A stretch of 64,000 bases of DNA from Aspidapion aeneum (GCA_963576565.1 OY755046.1:48044786-48108785), one strand, 5' to 3'; numbered from the stretch's first letter, positions 48,255 to 61,604 are shown. Numbers and translations are program-made. Notes: generated from the sequence alone by a model not told the origin.

Positions 48255-48440
48255 CTATAGAGGATGTTCGGGGTAAGTATGCAGACGACACTGGACGTCC
48301 AATAGACGTCATTTTACACAAGAAATGCGATAGAGCAGACCTAAAAAAACTATCGACCTATAACACTCCTCAATGTAATTTATAAGCTTTTGACAAATAT
48401 ATTAACAGACAGACTAACAAGAAAAATTGGCGGATATCAA
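48255..48440 (+). mobile_element. Reverse transcriptase N-terminal fragment
   Basis: A degenerate RADLKKLSTYNTPQCNL segment corresponds to the LKNYRPITLLNVIYKLLTNI region of non-LTR reverse transcriptases, followed by a TDRLT-like stretch. Confidence 0.6.
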
Positions 48441-48489
48441 TCAAAAGAATAAGAAAATTATTTAATAATTTGTTCCAGATGATGTTTTA

Positions 48490-49110
<621 letters not shown>

Positions 49111-50349
49111 GGATACTACTCCTGAAAGTTCCTGAGTTTAGATTCGCACTTAGTATCTCTCTATGTGCTCCACGACTCCTGCTAGGGAAGTGTTCCAATA
49201 CGAAATCAATTCAAAGTTCGAGAGTTACTTTCCGATATAAAATTTAATATGTCCACTAGGAAGCAGCTCTCTACTTACGGACTGTCTAATCGAAGCTGTC
49301 TGACATTTATAGTGTTGCCACTGAGACGAGAAATTCACGCCTCTCGTCTTGTCTCGTCAAGAGAGGACTAGGAAAGAGAGAGAATGAAAGTTCGAGACGA
49401 GACGAGAGAGAGACCCTCTCTCGTAGAGAGATTCTCGTTTCTCTCGTTCTCTCGAGCAAAAAAGGTTGGTTTTATAAATTTTTATAATTTACCATCTTTT
49501 CGTATTGACCAATAATTATAGAGAGAGTTAAGCGGATATTTATGTACTGTTTTTTAGGTATGCTAAAATTGTAATATATTCCTTCCTTGACAACATGTAC
49601 TGTGGCTTACCTTTCGTTTACTTGAAATCAAATGGAGAAAATTCAAAAGTGTAATTAAATTGTACTGTGACTGCTGATGCTTATTAACGTACTGAACATT
49701 TTTTTTCGAAAAATATTCATAAGCGGGAAGATTTAATTTTCTTTTGTAGCTTTAGCGTTAATTTTTGTTATTTAGAAATCTTATTTAAAAAAAATGTTTT
49801 TGGACGATTTTTTAGAGAGCTAAAATTCTGAAAATCAAATATTTTTCCTGCGGAAATTAGTTTGTTTTTTATTTTGAAAAATATGGAAAATTCAGATGAA
49901 AAATCTGCTAGTTAAAAAAGTTTGAAGGTCTCTGAATTGTGCGTTTATTTCAAAAAAACATAGAAATTTCTTGCAAAAACATGTTTTTCCCTGAAAAATT
50001 ACGAAAAATTAAGATAAAAGAAAGTTATTTTAAAAAAACGTTTTGGTTAGTTTCGAGAAAACACATTTCCATAAGGAAAATCTTCCATAGAGACCTAAGT
50101 ATTTTAAATAATAGATTTGTTGTCTTTATTTTTCAAAGAAAACCCAAATCCTTGGTTGTCAGAGTCATGGATCGCTATAAATACCACAAAAAAAAATTAA
50201 TGACACATTTCAAATAAACGAAATTTTACCCGGTAATTATATTGTAAGCTCTAAATATTTGCGTTAGAAGTTACGATACGATACATCGTTTAAAATTAAT
50301 ACCGGTGGTTTTACATAACCAAGATATATTTGATGTGAAAGGAATTTTT

Positions 50350-50460
50350 TGAGGCTTGGTCATAGACTAAATAAGTTAATTTATGTTATTTACGGCTACC
50401 ACTACCTTGTTCTGAGGACCAGCCCATAAATTAACTTATTTAGTCTATGACTAAACCTCA
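50350..50460. repeat. Hairpin, 36-bp arms
   Basis: Arms 50350-50385 and 50425-50460 (CATAGACTAAATAAGTTAAT / ATTAACTTATTTAGTCTATG), about 39-nt loop, inside the hAT-like element. Confidence 0.8.
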
Positions 50461-50589
50461 AAAAATATATTTGTATTTTCAGAAATTAGTAAATCCCAAA
50501 ATGCACACTTTATTCTGGAAAAAAGTAAATACCATAAATAATAAGATTCACCTTAAAAAAACACTTTTACACATGGTGTCTCAAAAACC

Positions 50590-51010
50590 TAAAGCATAAA
50601 ACAAGCAATACGGATTTCGAAAATTTAGGTCAACTGGCGATTTACTTACATACGTCACTCACTTATGGCAAAAAGCGATTAAGTTGCCGGGTGAAACAAG
50701 AACAATTGCCTTAGATATATCTAAAGCATTCGATAAAGTCTAGCATGAAAATCTGCTCAACAAGCTCAAAGCAATGGGATTGTCGCCGAAACTTTGCACT
50801 TGGTTTGAAAGTTACCTTAAGGATAGATCCAGTTATGTTGCACTGGATGGTCAGAACTCCAACTCTTACCAAATAAATGCTGGTGTCCCACAAGGAGGAA
50901 TCCTTTCGCCAACACTTTCTGATTTACATAAATGACCTCATAGATAAAACAGTAAATCCACTGTATTGCTTTGCAGATGATGGCAATGTAGTCTCCTCAA
51001 TCATACCACC
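50590..51010 (+). mobile_element. Jockey/CR1-like reverse transcriptase fragment
   Basis: Reads across frames as ALDISKAFDKV, LLNKLKAMGLSPKLC, SYLKDRSSYV, AGVPQGGILSPTLF, LIYINDLIDKTVNPLYCFADD. These are the conserved palm motifs of Jockey/CR1-group non-LTR elements. Frameshifted, with a stop replacing Trp in the KAFDKVWH motif. Confidence 0.85.
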
Positions 51011-51215
51011 CACATGCCTCTCCGCACGTGAATTCCACTTGCCCCACCCTGGCTTGTCACCTGCTCCACCCTGGCTTGTCACCTGCCCCATCCTGGCTTT
51101 AGCTCATTTAGTAATAAATATTTGATTGTACATTTTTTGCTTTTTTGCCCCATCCTGAGCGAGACCCTGACTACGCCCATGTTTATAGCTGATATAATGA
51201 GTCCTATAGTCGAGA

Positions 51216-51285
51216 CTAGAGGCCCTCGATATATTTGACAATTGTTTGGTGTAAAACAATGGTCAAATGTATCGAGGGCCTCTAG
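51216..51285. repeat. Hairpin, 32-bp arms
   Basis: CTAGAGGCCCTCGAT...  / ATCGAGGGCCTCTAG with a 6-nt loop and few mismatches, near the right end of the hAT-like element. Confidence 0.8.
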
Positions 51286-51499
51286 TCGAGACGAAAGACC
51301 CATTTTATCTCGCATAACATATTGAAGAAGGTAAATGTCTAGTGATTCCCCAAGACGAGACGCGACGAGAGAAGGCATTCACTCGTCTCGTCTCGTCTCG
51401 CGGCATCACTAGACATTTACCTTCTTCGATATGTCCATTTGCGAGAAATACCCTCAAGCGCAGTTCTCGAGAGTACTTCAATCAAATGAACACGCACTA

Positions 51500-52105
51500 G
51501 ATGTGTTGATTTTCATTACTTTAGAATACTCGTTACTAATCGTTACTCGACTACGAAGTAATCATTTTATATATTCGTTACTATCGTTACTTTGATTACT
51601 GTAACTATATTCAATTCAATCTTACAATTAGTGCAAAATTCTCGGACTGTCGTTAATTCGAATATCATTTACTTGTAGGTATATTTTTGTTGTTGATATT
51701 ATGGAAATATTCAAATGAAATTTTCAAAATGGCTAAAATTAAAAAAATAAAGGTAGGAATTACGTTGGAGCTGTTCTGTGTACAACTTTGTTTTAAAAAT
51801 CTAATGCCTTACATACAAAGAAAAACATACTGAAAATCTAAAAGAAAATAAAAATAGAGATAAAAATAACAATCTGAGACGAGAACTCAAAAAATATTTA
51901 GTTAGTTACTTAAGTTATCATAGTTACTCCCTGATTTTGGATTACCGACTTTCGAGTGATTACTGAATACTAAAATAATCGAAAGAATCAAAATAATCAA
52001 AGTAACGAAAGTAATCATTTACTTTTCGAATCGGTATTCGTTACTCCGTTATTTGTCGAATAGCAAGTACTCGAGTAACAAATAGTTACTTTTTCAACAC
52101 CTCTA
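51500..52105. repeat. TTACT/ATTAC-rich repetitive tract
   Basis: Dense recurrence of CGTTACT, GATTACT and GTAATC words around a less repetitive middle (51620-51890). Non-coding simple-repeat-like element of unknown family. Confidence 0.55.
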
Positions 52106-52304
52106 ACACGCACTTTTATTTTATCTTTTAATCGGGTAGATATCATGATACTTTTTTAGATGGATTATTTTGGGTACCTACTTATACAGGAAGCATTAAC
52201 CAAAATTTTTGGAAATACAAATTCATTAACATTGTAATTATTGCTGGAGGTATGTGTTTACCTAAAATTGCCTCATAGGTCAACATCTAAGTCAATTATG
52301 ATTT

Positions 52305-53013
52305 TAGCTCACACTACTACTATACAATAGTGCGCTATAGTAATCCAAATTTTTTCTAGACAAAAAAATTTGCTCCGATTTAAAAAAAAATTATATATCT
52401 TTGCGTTTTAGATGATTTTAAAACTTTTTTGTCGCGCCGTCTGTTTGTCTGTCTGTATGTCTGTCTGTAACGACCAACGCGCATAACTCAAAAACCGCTT
52501 ACCTGATTTGAATGAAATTTGATACCTATGCTGGGTCTTAGGTCGAGATGGTCCCATTTAAAAATGAATAAAATCCACCAAATACAAGGCAAATAGGTAC
52601 AAGGTAGATTTCAAAAATTAGAGTTTATTTGAAAATATGGCGTGTGTGATATCAAACGAAAGGTAATTGAGTCTGGAGTTAAAAAAAATACAGTTTAGTT
52701 TATTTTAAAAAAAGCGTGGGGGTAAATTTCAAAAATTAGAGTTTAAGTTAAAATATGGCGTATGTGATATCCAACGAAAGGTAATTGAGCCTGGAGTGAA
52801 ACAAAATATATATTAGTTTAAACAAAAAAAAGGGTGGGGGTAGATTTTAAATATTAGAGTTTGTCAAAACATGGCTTGTGTGGTACCAAACGAAAGGTAA
52901 TTGAGTCTGGAGTTGAATAAAATATATTTCAGTTTTTCATTATATTAGCTCACACGTGCACTATAACTATAGTACCTAGTGTGAGTTTAGGTGCCCATAT
53001 ATTGGCAGAGTAT
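52305..53013 (+). mobile_element. Hairpin-ended element with TCTG array, copy 4
   Basis: Same family as 8181-8876: TAGCTCACAC start (hairpin partly decayed), TCTG array, CGCATAACTCAAAAACCGCT, three internal repeats, and a final GTGAGTTTAGGTGCCC. Confidence 0.75.
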
Positions 53014-53039
53014 TTTTAAACAACTCAAAATAAATGAGC

Positions 53040-53960
53040 AATTTTTATGTCACTCTTTTTCAATATCTGAGGGCACGGCAGTGCCTCGCCAACTGCTGTA
53101 CCTATCTAAAACTCTACTTCGGAATCCCGAACTTTGCACAGTCGAGATCTTCATAGAGTTAACAACCACTCCGAGTGTCATGGACTTCCAAAAAGTAATA
53201 AAGTAGTTAGAAAATTCCAAAAAACGTCCAAATTGCCACTCACTCACTTACTCATGTATAGATCATCAAAATTCTACTGTACTTCCAGACATGCTAGAAA
53301 GCTGAAATTTGGCAGACTAATAGAAATTATGACGAAACCCTTGGAAAAAAAAAACCCTAAATTCTAATTTACTCCCCTCCTCTATACATGTAAAGTTATG
53401 TAAAAGTAACATTTGCCTACTTCCAGAAACGCTAGAGAGCTGAACTTTATCAGACTGATAGCAACTATGATAAAACTATAGAAAAAATATAAAAACCCCA
53501 AAATTATAATTTACTTCCCTCCCCTATAAATGTAAAAGTAATGCAAAAGTAACTTTGCTCACTTCCAGAAATGCTAGAGAGCTGAGCTTTGGAAGGCAGA
53601 TAGAAACTATGATAAAACTATAGAAAAAAATTAAAATACTCCAAAATTCTAATTTACTTCCCTCCCCTATCAATGTAAATTTATATACAAAAATAACATT
53701 GCCTACTTCCAGAAACGCTGAGCTGAGCTTTGAAAGACTGATAGGTACTATAATAAAACTGTTGGAAAAAATTTAAAAACACCAACATTTTAATTTACTT
53801 TCCTTTCCTACACATGTAAAGTTATATAAAAGTGACATTGTCCACTTCCAGAAACGCTAGAGAGCTGAGCTTTGAAAGGCTGAAAAACCCTCAAAATTTT
53901 AAATAAGGGATTGCAAAAGTTTTAAACAATATTCCGCATATTTTTATTTGAAAGTTTTGA
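53040..53960 (-). repeat. ~145-bp satellite-bearing repeat, copy C
   Basis: Reverse orientation of the 42700-43990 family: GGCACGGCAGTGCCTCGCC at the left, then about five units with AAACGCTAGAGAGCTGA and TACATGTAAAGTTAT. It directly abuts hairpin element copy 4. Confidence 0.8.
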
Positions 53961-54409
53961 TGCTTCAGTGCACAGTCCATCCCTGAATATAATAGTACGA
54001 AAAAAAAAGTTTTTTCTTTTTAAAGTTGTTAAGTTGTTGAGATTTTTTGTCGTTGAACCTACCCGCGGCCATTGACCCAAAAATGGAAATGAATCAATGA
54101 AAAACACAATGAAAGCGTAAATTTAACATTGACAAAGATGAAAGGTCATTTACTCCTTTGTACTTTCTGAAAAATTTATTTTGGATTGTGTTAAAAAATA
54201 ATACCTATATTAAGCAATTCCATATAATTTCATTCCTTTTTTTAGGAAGTAAAGTACTGATGCCAAGACCAGATTTTTTAATAATAATGAGCTCCACTGC
54301 TTATTTTTTACTATACAGGGTGCATCAAAAGTTAAAGGTATCAATTTATTTTTTTTTAAATTATTACGGTATAAAAATTTTACTAATACTATACTACTAC
54401 AACTAGTAT

Positions 54410-55480
54410 GTAGGTTTATAAAGTTTTTCTACGTTTTCCGACGCCTATTTTCCACCTTCTTCGATCGTAACAATCATCTTCTGTCAGATTTTTTTGAGTC
54501 ATTGATCTTTAGATTGACTGTTGCCATTCCAGTTTAGGACGCCCCCTTTTTCTGCTCCCTATTGGTTGCCATTCTAGAACCTGCTTTGCTAATCTTTTTG
54601 CCTTCATCCGTTGTACATGGCCGTACAATATTAGTTGTCTTATATTGATGTCATCCGTTTAATTACCCTTCCTTCGATTCCCATTCTTTCTTTTATGATC
54701 TCATTTCTTATAATATGATCTATTCTAGATATTCTCATTGATCTTCTTATGGCATCCATTTCGACACTTTCTATTTGTGTTTTATATTTTTCTATTACGC
54801 GACAAGTCTGTATTCTATACAACAGCGTGCTCTTCACCAGTAGTTCATACATGCAGAAACGAGTAATATTAGTTTATGATACATGTTAAATTTTACATTC
54901 TTTTTTATCTCTCTGCTCCATAAAATACTGTTAAGACATCCAATAACCTTTTTTGCTTTTCCTTCTTTACAGTCTGTTCCTGTCAAATTCGACACCCAGC
55001 TATACATATTCATTGCATGGAGAGATTGTTTGTACACTATCTAGTTTTAACTGACTTAATTCGTTTACAATACATAAGTACTGTCATATACTCCATGTCT
55101 TTTTTATCATTAGCTAAAGTACCATGGTCGTCAGCAAACTGTAGTGTGAATATGGTAAATCGGTCGTTAAGTTGTATTTCCATGCCACTGCAATATATAT
55201 TTTAAAAAGAGTTGGAGAGAAACAACATCCCTGTTTTACGCCTTTCGTTACCAGGAATTCTTTTGAAAGTCGATTTCCAATTTTAATCTTAGATTTTGAT
55301 CCTTTGTATAGTTCTTTTATCGCTTTTATGTATGTATGATTGATATTAGTGTGTTCCTAACACTGTCCATAATTTTTCTACTGGAACGGTATCATATTCT
55401 TTTTGTGGGTCCAATTCCTGGCACTCATTTTCTCAATTACTTGTTTAAAACAAAACGTCGCCTTAATGCAGAACTATTGT
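54410..55480 (-). mobile_element. Non-LTR retrotransposon fragment, same family as 13085-14230
   Basis: Minus-strand remnants: [62 protein letters not shown]. It begins at the same TTAAACAAGTAATTGAGAAA point as the plus-strand copy and has internal deletions. Confidence 0.8.
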
Positions 55481-55579
55481 CACAAAATTAAGTTTTTACA
55501 GGAGAACATTTTTTTAATTGGACTTAGCATGGGTCGAGGTATCACCGCTTAAATTGGTCGGGCGGATGGTGGGTAGAGC

Positions 55580-55884
55580 TGTCAGGTACTTCAAGTACAG
55601 TCCTTGAAATTGTACTTTAAGTACTTACATGTACTTCAAGTACTGTACTTGAAGTACATCTACAATCCGGTAATTGTACTTGGTACTTGAAGTACTTTTA
55701 ACAATATACTTGGAAATTTACTTGATTTTGTCAAGTAAAGTACTTCAAGTAAATTATAAGTACTTCAAGTACAATCAAAATTATATTTTTGGCATTTTTC
55801 TCATTTTTTGGCATATTTAAAGTACTTGAAGTACTTCTATTGTAAAAGTAAAAGACTTTGGGAAAATCAAGTACTTTTATAATG
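55580..55884. repeat. AAGTACTT palindrome cluster, left part
   Basis: Repeated AAGTACTT/GTACTTGAAGTAC words about every 15-25 bp. The cluster resumes at 58030-58140, so it was split by the element 55885-58029. Confidence 0.75.
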
Positions 55885-58029
55885 TACAGGGTGTCTCATT
55901 ATATTTTTTACACCCTTTTAGACCATTAATAATTGATATAGGAATATACAAGAAATTGTGTTCGAGTTCGCAAAATTTGTACTTTTAAATTGCATCTAAA
56001 GAATAAAGTCACCTGATGCTTACCATATTTGACAGGCGCTCAAATTTATAGTTTTTGTAAATTGGATGCTCCTTATATTATTTAATTAATAGATTAGGCT
56101 TGGAACATATTTTCCAAAAATACCCGATATGCCGTAGTTTAGAGCTATAGTTTCTGAGATATTAGCAATTATAACAGTACCGCTCTTGTGTTAATTTTAG
56201 TATCCTTATTCCAAATTATGTTAGTCGCCATGTATCAACAGTGACAATGACACAACTTTGTTGTCGTTACCATGGGCGCACCCAAGGGGGCCAAGCCTTA
56301 GATTTTTTTACATATTTTCGATATATTTCAGAAAAAAGCACAAAAAATAGCTTAATATTCGACCAAGGCCAACACAAAAATAGAGGCCACGACCATGAAA
56401 AAATCAGCTGTTCTCCCGGGGCTGAATTTTACATTGGGTCTTATGGGAGGTCAGACGTTTTTTTATGATATTTTCAAAATGGCACTACAGACTTCCGCAA
56501 AATTTCAGTGAAATATTCTCAGACACCATCCCGATATACCACCAAAGGTTTGTAAGGAAGCAACATGATTAAAAGGTTAAAATCTTCAAGATTTAGCATT
56601 CCTTATTTTGAATTCAAATTACCCGCCATGTACCACATGCCAACTGTTATATTTGACATGTATTTGACTTTGTCATATATGATTGTCACATTCGCTTCTG
56701 CTTTAAACTTAATTTTTGTGTGAGCTAATGAAGCGGCTATGAAAAATTAGGGCTTACTATACATTTTAAAAAAATTGTTCTGCCAGAATAAAGTAATAAC
56801 AATCTCAAAAACGGCTTTATTTAACAAAAAATCAAATATCCATGAACCGTCATTTCAACTTCAAAATTTTAAAGACAATCAGCTGTGTCGTAACGTGACC
56901 ATCAAAAAAAAATCAGCCCCGGATGTGACGTCAACAAAGTGGAGGATCGTGGCCCGTCCATTTTGATAGCCCTGCCAAGGCCAACACAACACGACCCTGA
57001 AAAAATCAGCTGTTCTCCCGGGGCTGAATTTTACATTGGGTCTTATGGGAGGTCAGACGTTTTTTTATGATATTTTCAAAATGGCACTACAGATTTCCGC
57101 AAAATTTCAGTGAAATATTCTCAGACACCATCCCGATATTCCACCAAAGGTTTGTAAGGAAGCAACATGATTAAAAGGTTAAAATCTTCAAGATTTAGCA
57201 TTCCTTATTTTGAATTCAAATTACCCGCCATGTATTTGACTTTGTCATATGTGATTGTCACATTCGCTTCTGCTTTAAACTTAATTTTTGTGTGAGCTAA
57301 TGAAGCGGCTATGAAAAATTAGGGCTTATACTATACATTTAAAAAAAATTGTTCTGCCAGAATAAAGTAAAAACAATCTCAAAAACGGCTTTATTTAACA
57401 AAAAATCAAATATCCATGAACCGTCATTCCAACTTCAAAATTTTAAAGACAATCAGCTGTGTCGTAACGTGACCATCAAAAAAAAATCAGCCCCGGATGT
57501 GACGTCAACAAAGTGGAGGATCGTGGCCCGTCCATTTTGATAGCCTTGATTCGACATCATGAGGCTTCGGGCACCCCCCCAAGACATATTCCTGGGTGCG
57601 CCACTGGTCGTTACCGGTTGTCATTTTGAGCGTCATTAAAACAAAAATAGTTGTCATTGTCACTGTTTATACATGAGGACTAACATAGTTCGAAATAAAG
57701 ACACTGAAATTAACACAAAAGTGGTAATGTTATTTTTGTATCATTTAAAAATTTATCCTTAATATTTCAGAAACTATTTATCAAAACTGCGACATATTTT
57801 TGGAAAGTATATTCCAAGCCTAATCTATTAATTAAATAATATAGGGAGCATCCAATTTACAAAAACTATAAATATCAGCGCCTGTCAAATACGGTAAGCA
57901 TCAGGAATAAAGTCAATATGCAATTTAAAAGTAAAAATTTCGCGAATTCGAACACAATTTCTTTTATATTCCTACATCAATTATTAATTGTCTAAAAGGG
58001 TGGGAAAAAATATCATGAGACACCTTGTA
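55885..58029. mobile_element. CAGGGTGTCTC element with ~350-bp TIRs
   Basis: TACAGGGTGTCTCAT at the left and ATGAGACACCTTGTA at the right; the arms (about 55885-56230, 57650-58029) share TGACAGGCGCT, AATTGGATGCTCC and TTAATTAATAGATTAGGCTT. It is split by the element 56272-57607. No transposase. Confidence 0.75.
56272..57607. mobile_element. hAT-like insertion with 8-bp duplication and tandem core
   Basis: Flanked by TCGTTACC on both sides (56264-56271, 57608-57615). Ends ATGGGCGCACCC and GGGTGCGCCACTGG, compatible with CAGTGGCGCACC-type hAT ends. The core is a direct duplication: about 56366-56966 and 56976-57540, nearly identical (GAAAAAATCAGCTGTTCTCC). The short frames inside are duplicates of one another, with no known protein match. 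Confidence 0.7.
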
Positions 58030-58150
58030 CTTGGTACTTGAAGTACATTTGAAAAGAAAATGTAATTAGTATTTCAAGTACTTTTACAAATCCTAATGTA
58101 CTTGGTACTTGTACTTGAAGTACTTTCATAATGTACTTGTGACAGCTCTG
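58030..58150. repeat. AAGTACTT palindrome cluster, right part
   Basis: Continuation of 55580-55884: ACTTGGTACTTGAAGTAC words resume immediately after the inserted element. Confidence 0.7.
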
Positions 58151-58175
58151 ATGGTGCGGACGTTTTCTCCTTATA

Positions 58176-58314
58176 CCCTGTTTCCACCAATGGATGCCCA
58201 CCCCGATTCAAAAAACGCATCACGTGATAGCCCGTGGATTTGAACCCGTTTTAAATGCAGCGTCACCTGATGCGTTTTTTGAATCGGGGTGGGCATGCAT
58301 TGGTGGAAACAGGG
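58176..58314. repeat. Near-perfect hairpin, 47-bp arms
   Basis: Arms 58176-58222 and 58268-58314 (CCCTGTTTCCACCAATG / CATTGGTGGAAACAGGG; GCCCACCCCGATTC) with a 45-nt spacer. MITE-like. Confidence 0.85.
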
Positions 58315-60647
58315 CTTGAGGCATCCAATATTTCTGCATTCAATAAAGCGCACGTGGAGCTATACGAAACGAAAAATGGGAAAACTGGACATATATTAGG
58401 TCTGTATTAAGGCGACGAAAAAACATCACTACAAAATCTGCCTGATAAAAATTTTCCAATTACGAAAATAAACAGTAAAGAAACCAAGCATTTTTTGAAA
58501 AATATAAAACTAAAATTTTTAAAATCAAATGTGAACCAAATGATATTTTTAATACTAATTTTTTTTACGATATGCTTAATTTTTTATGTTAATGATTTTA
58601 AAACAAATTAACTACATAAACAGCTGTCTTGTTGCTTATACTTTGCATTTTTAATTTCACGAGTTAATTTTTTTCTAAATATAACAGCGACTGAAATATT
58701 AATTACAAAAACTAGAATTTTTATGAAAATTGCAATGTTTAACAATAAAAAAATGTGCATTTCATATAAGCTCGTGGTAGTAGTAGGTCCTTTGGTCAAA
58801 CAGACAATAGAAAGCAAATACTAATCGTATGTAAAAAAAAAATATGTTATTTAAATTAAGAAATTTAAAATTTGAAATTAAATATATTATATTAATATTA
58901 ATTTTTAGAACTTTAAAATGGTACCCTACAAGCAGTGGCGCACCCAGGAATATGTCTTGGGGGCAGTCTTGGACGGGGCGAGACCCCTTGATGTCGTACT
59001 TTATGCTACTTTTATTTTTTATTTATTAAATATGTCCAAAATGCTTTCAAAAATTTAGACTTGGGGGGCCTTTTAAATTCCTATAGAAAAACTTTTTGCT
59101 CAAAACTCGTCAAACTGGTCAATCAACTGGTTGAATACTCATAAAAAATTCTCATATCTCGGCTAAATGTATGCTTTTTTTTGGTGAAATCTGATAATCT
59201 TTTAAGGTAAAATCCCTGCTCAATTCTTGTACAGTCTCGTAAAATCTTATAGAAATCCTGCTAATGAAACCTACCGAAATCTACTTGAAATATATGCCAC
59301 ATGTAATCTAATAAAATATTGTACACTCTCTTCGCGCTAAAAATTTTCTCCTCATAGGATCTCTTGAATTCTGTTGAGTTTTCAACAGCCAGAATCAAGA
59401 AGTATAAATCCTAATCAGATCTCGTCAGGTTTCATATGCCATATATTGTTGTCTCGCCAATACTCTTCAACTCAAAAAAATCTCGTAAAATCTGCGGTGT
59501 GATTTCAAGCGGTTTTTTTGGCAGGGTGGGACGTCCGGTGTTACTAAGGTCTTGTTTTTGATGTTGTCTGGTTATTAATAATTCCGTTTTTGATATTGGA
59601 CTGTTATGTACCATTTTCCTTTATGTTCTTGAATAATTTTTTATTTGTCCTTTATGACAAACCATGGGGCCCCTGCGCACTCGGATATTCAGAATGTTTA
59701 GTCAAACCATGCGATTTTTTAATAAAATGTTTCAAATTTAAAAACTCGATCAGTTTCTATTGCTTTGTTAAATAACATATTAGGATTTGGTACCTTCAAA
59801 AAAATATGTAATTAATCCCTTCAGATGACAGACACATATTTTGAATAGTGGTTTTCTAAAAATATTTTTTTAGATTACCATTTTTTCACTAAACTGACTT
59901 AATTTATCATCTAGATGGCTTAGTTTTACCACAACTTTAATAATGCTCTGGTTCGTAAAATGCAGGTACATTCGCACATCAATTCTTGCTACAGTGTGTG
60001 TTCAATTATACCCTTTTTTATGACAAAATATGTAAATAATGGTATTGCGTACGTCTTGTACGATCTGAAAATCTTGCGACTTGCAAACACGTCGGACCGT
60101 GTGGCATGCGTACTTACATTGATTCACATAGCTTGCGTGCAGCCGTTCAACTCCGTCAGCGAATAAGATTAGAAATACAGTCTTAAGTTCATGAAGATTA
60201 TATTCAAAAGTTTTGTTCTTGTGAAGTTAAGCTAAAACTGCGATACCCGTTTACACTCGTACCGCATTTTGCCCCCCTTTTTCCCTACTCTAGAAAAACG
60301 TTTTCGAAAGTCACTGTAAACCAGTTTTTTCGCTTCTAGATGTCTTGAAAATAGGAATTTTTTTTCGTAAACAGTGGGTAATATGTAGTTTTTAAATAAC
60401 AATTTTCACAATTTCGACGTACCTATGGAGCTGGTGGCACTTGACCCCAAAAAACTCTAGGTATTTTGTTCTAAAAAATTTATTTACATTTTTTTGTTCC
60501 GACTGAATATTGTTTAAAAACATTTGTTATCGAACGGAAATTTATTTCAAATAATTTTCTTTGAATGGAAAGAATTTTCCCATGTCTTTTCGACAAAAAT
60601 TTAATTGAATTATTGCTTTATATACCCTTTCCTTCTTTTGGGAGTTT
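58315..60647. other. Intergenic DNA, mostly nothing recognised
   Basis: 58932-58970 repeats the CAGTGGCGCACCCAGGAATA end seen at 57580-57607, a solo hAT-like terminus. The rest is AT-rich without coding similarity. Confidence 0.45.
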
Positions 60648-60786
60648 TAGCTCACACATATACTATACTATAGTAGTGTGAGCTATGGTGATCCTAATTT
60701 TTTCGAGAAAAAAAAAGTTGCTCCGATTTCAAAAAATTTTATATATCTTTGCGTTTCAGATGATTTTGAAACTTTTTTGTTGCGCC

Positions 60787-60820
<34 letters not shown>

Positions 60821-60821
60821 A

Positions 60822-60888
<67 letters not shown>

Positions 60889-61462
60889 GTGTCTGTATGT
60901 CTGTCTGTAACGACCAACGCGCATAACTCAAAAACCGCTTGTCCGATTTTAATGAAATTTGGTACCCAGGCTAGGTTTTGGGTCGAGATGGTCCCATTTA
61001 AAAATGAACAAAATCCACCGAACACAAGCCCAATAAAAGGGTGGGGGTAGATTTCAAAAATTAGAGTTTATGAAAAAATATGGCGTGTGTGATATCAAAC
61101 GAAAGGTAATTGAGTCTGGAGTTAAACAAAATACATTTTAGTTTATTAAAAAAAAGGGGGGGGGGGGGTAAATTTCAAAAATTAGTGTTTAAGTGGAAAT
61201 ATGGCGTGTGTGATATCAAACGAAAGGTAATTGAGTCTGGAGTTAAACAAAATATATTTTAGTTTAAATAAAAAGGGTGGGGGTAGATTTGAAAAATTAG
61301 AGTTTAAGTCAAAACATGGCTTGTGTGGTATCAAACGAAAGGTAATTGAGTCTGGAGTTCAATAAAACATACTTCAGTTTTTAGTTATATTAGCTTTCAC
61401 GTAGATACACTATAACTATAGTACCCAGTGTGAGCTTAGGTGCCCATAGATTGGCAGAGTAT
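60648..61462 (+). mobile_element. Hairpin-ended element with expanded TCTG array, copy 5
   Basis: Best-preserved member: hairpin TAGCTCACAC...GTGTGAGCTA, ATGGTGATCC, a TCTG array expanded to about 120 bp (60787-60908), CGCATAACTCAAAAACCGCT, three internal repeats, and an end hairpin with GCTTAGGTGCCC. Confidence 0.8.
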
Positions 61463-61604
61463 TTTTTATACTGGGACTTTCCATCCAATCAGGATCAATC
61501 GCCCAGTTTCGCAAAGTTCCAGCAAGGTTAAAGCATTTTTTAAACAAATTTGGGAGTTTGAAATCGGTGTTAATTTAACCTCAAACGTATCGTCTCCTAA
61601 ATTT

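Larger units (their letters stand above)
49310..51411. mobile_element. hAT-like element, copy 2, with 8-bp target duplication
   Basis: The ends TAGTGTTGCC and GGCATCACTA are bordered by a perfect GACATTTA duplication (49302-49309, 51412-51419). TAG/CAG-type ends with 8-bp duplications define hAT. Left and right subterminal regions match 23186-29439. No transposase; a reverse transcriptase fragment is nested at 50590-51010. Confidence 0.8.

Noticed and set aside
49939..50217. A 92-codon Lys/Phe-rich open frame
   Set aside because: AT-rich interior of the hAT-like element; no recognisable domain, and composition matches background.
56775..57540. Two identical 63-codon open frames
   Set aside because: They are copies created by the 0.6 kb direct duplication inside a transposon; no similarity to any family I know.
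60683..61050. Several overlapping open frames of SVCLSVCL / TDRQTDRQ type on both strands
   Set aside because: They are translations of the TCTG microsatellite in the hairpin-ended element, not genes.
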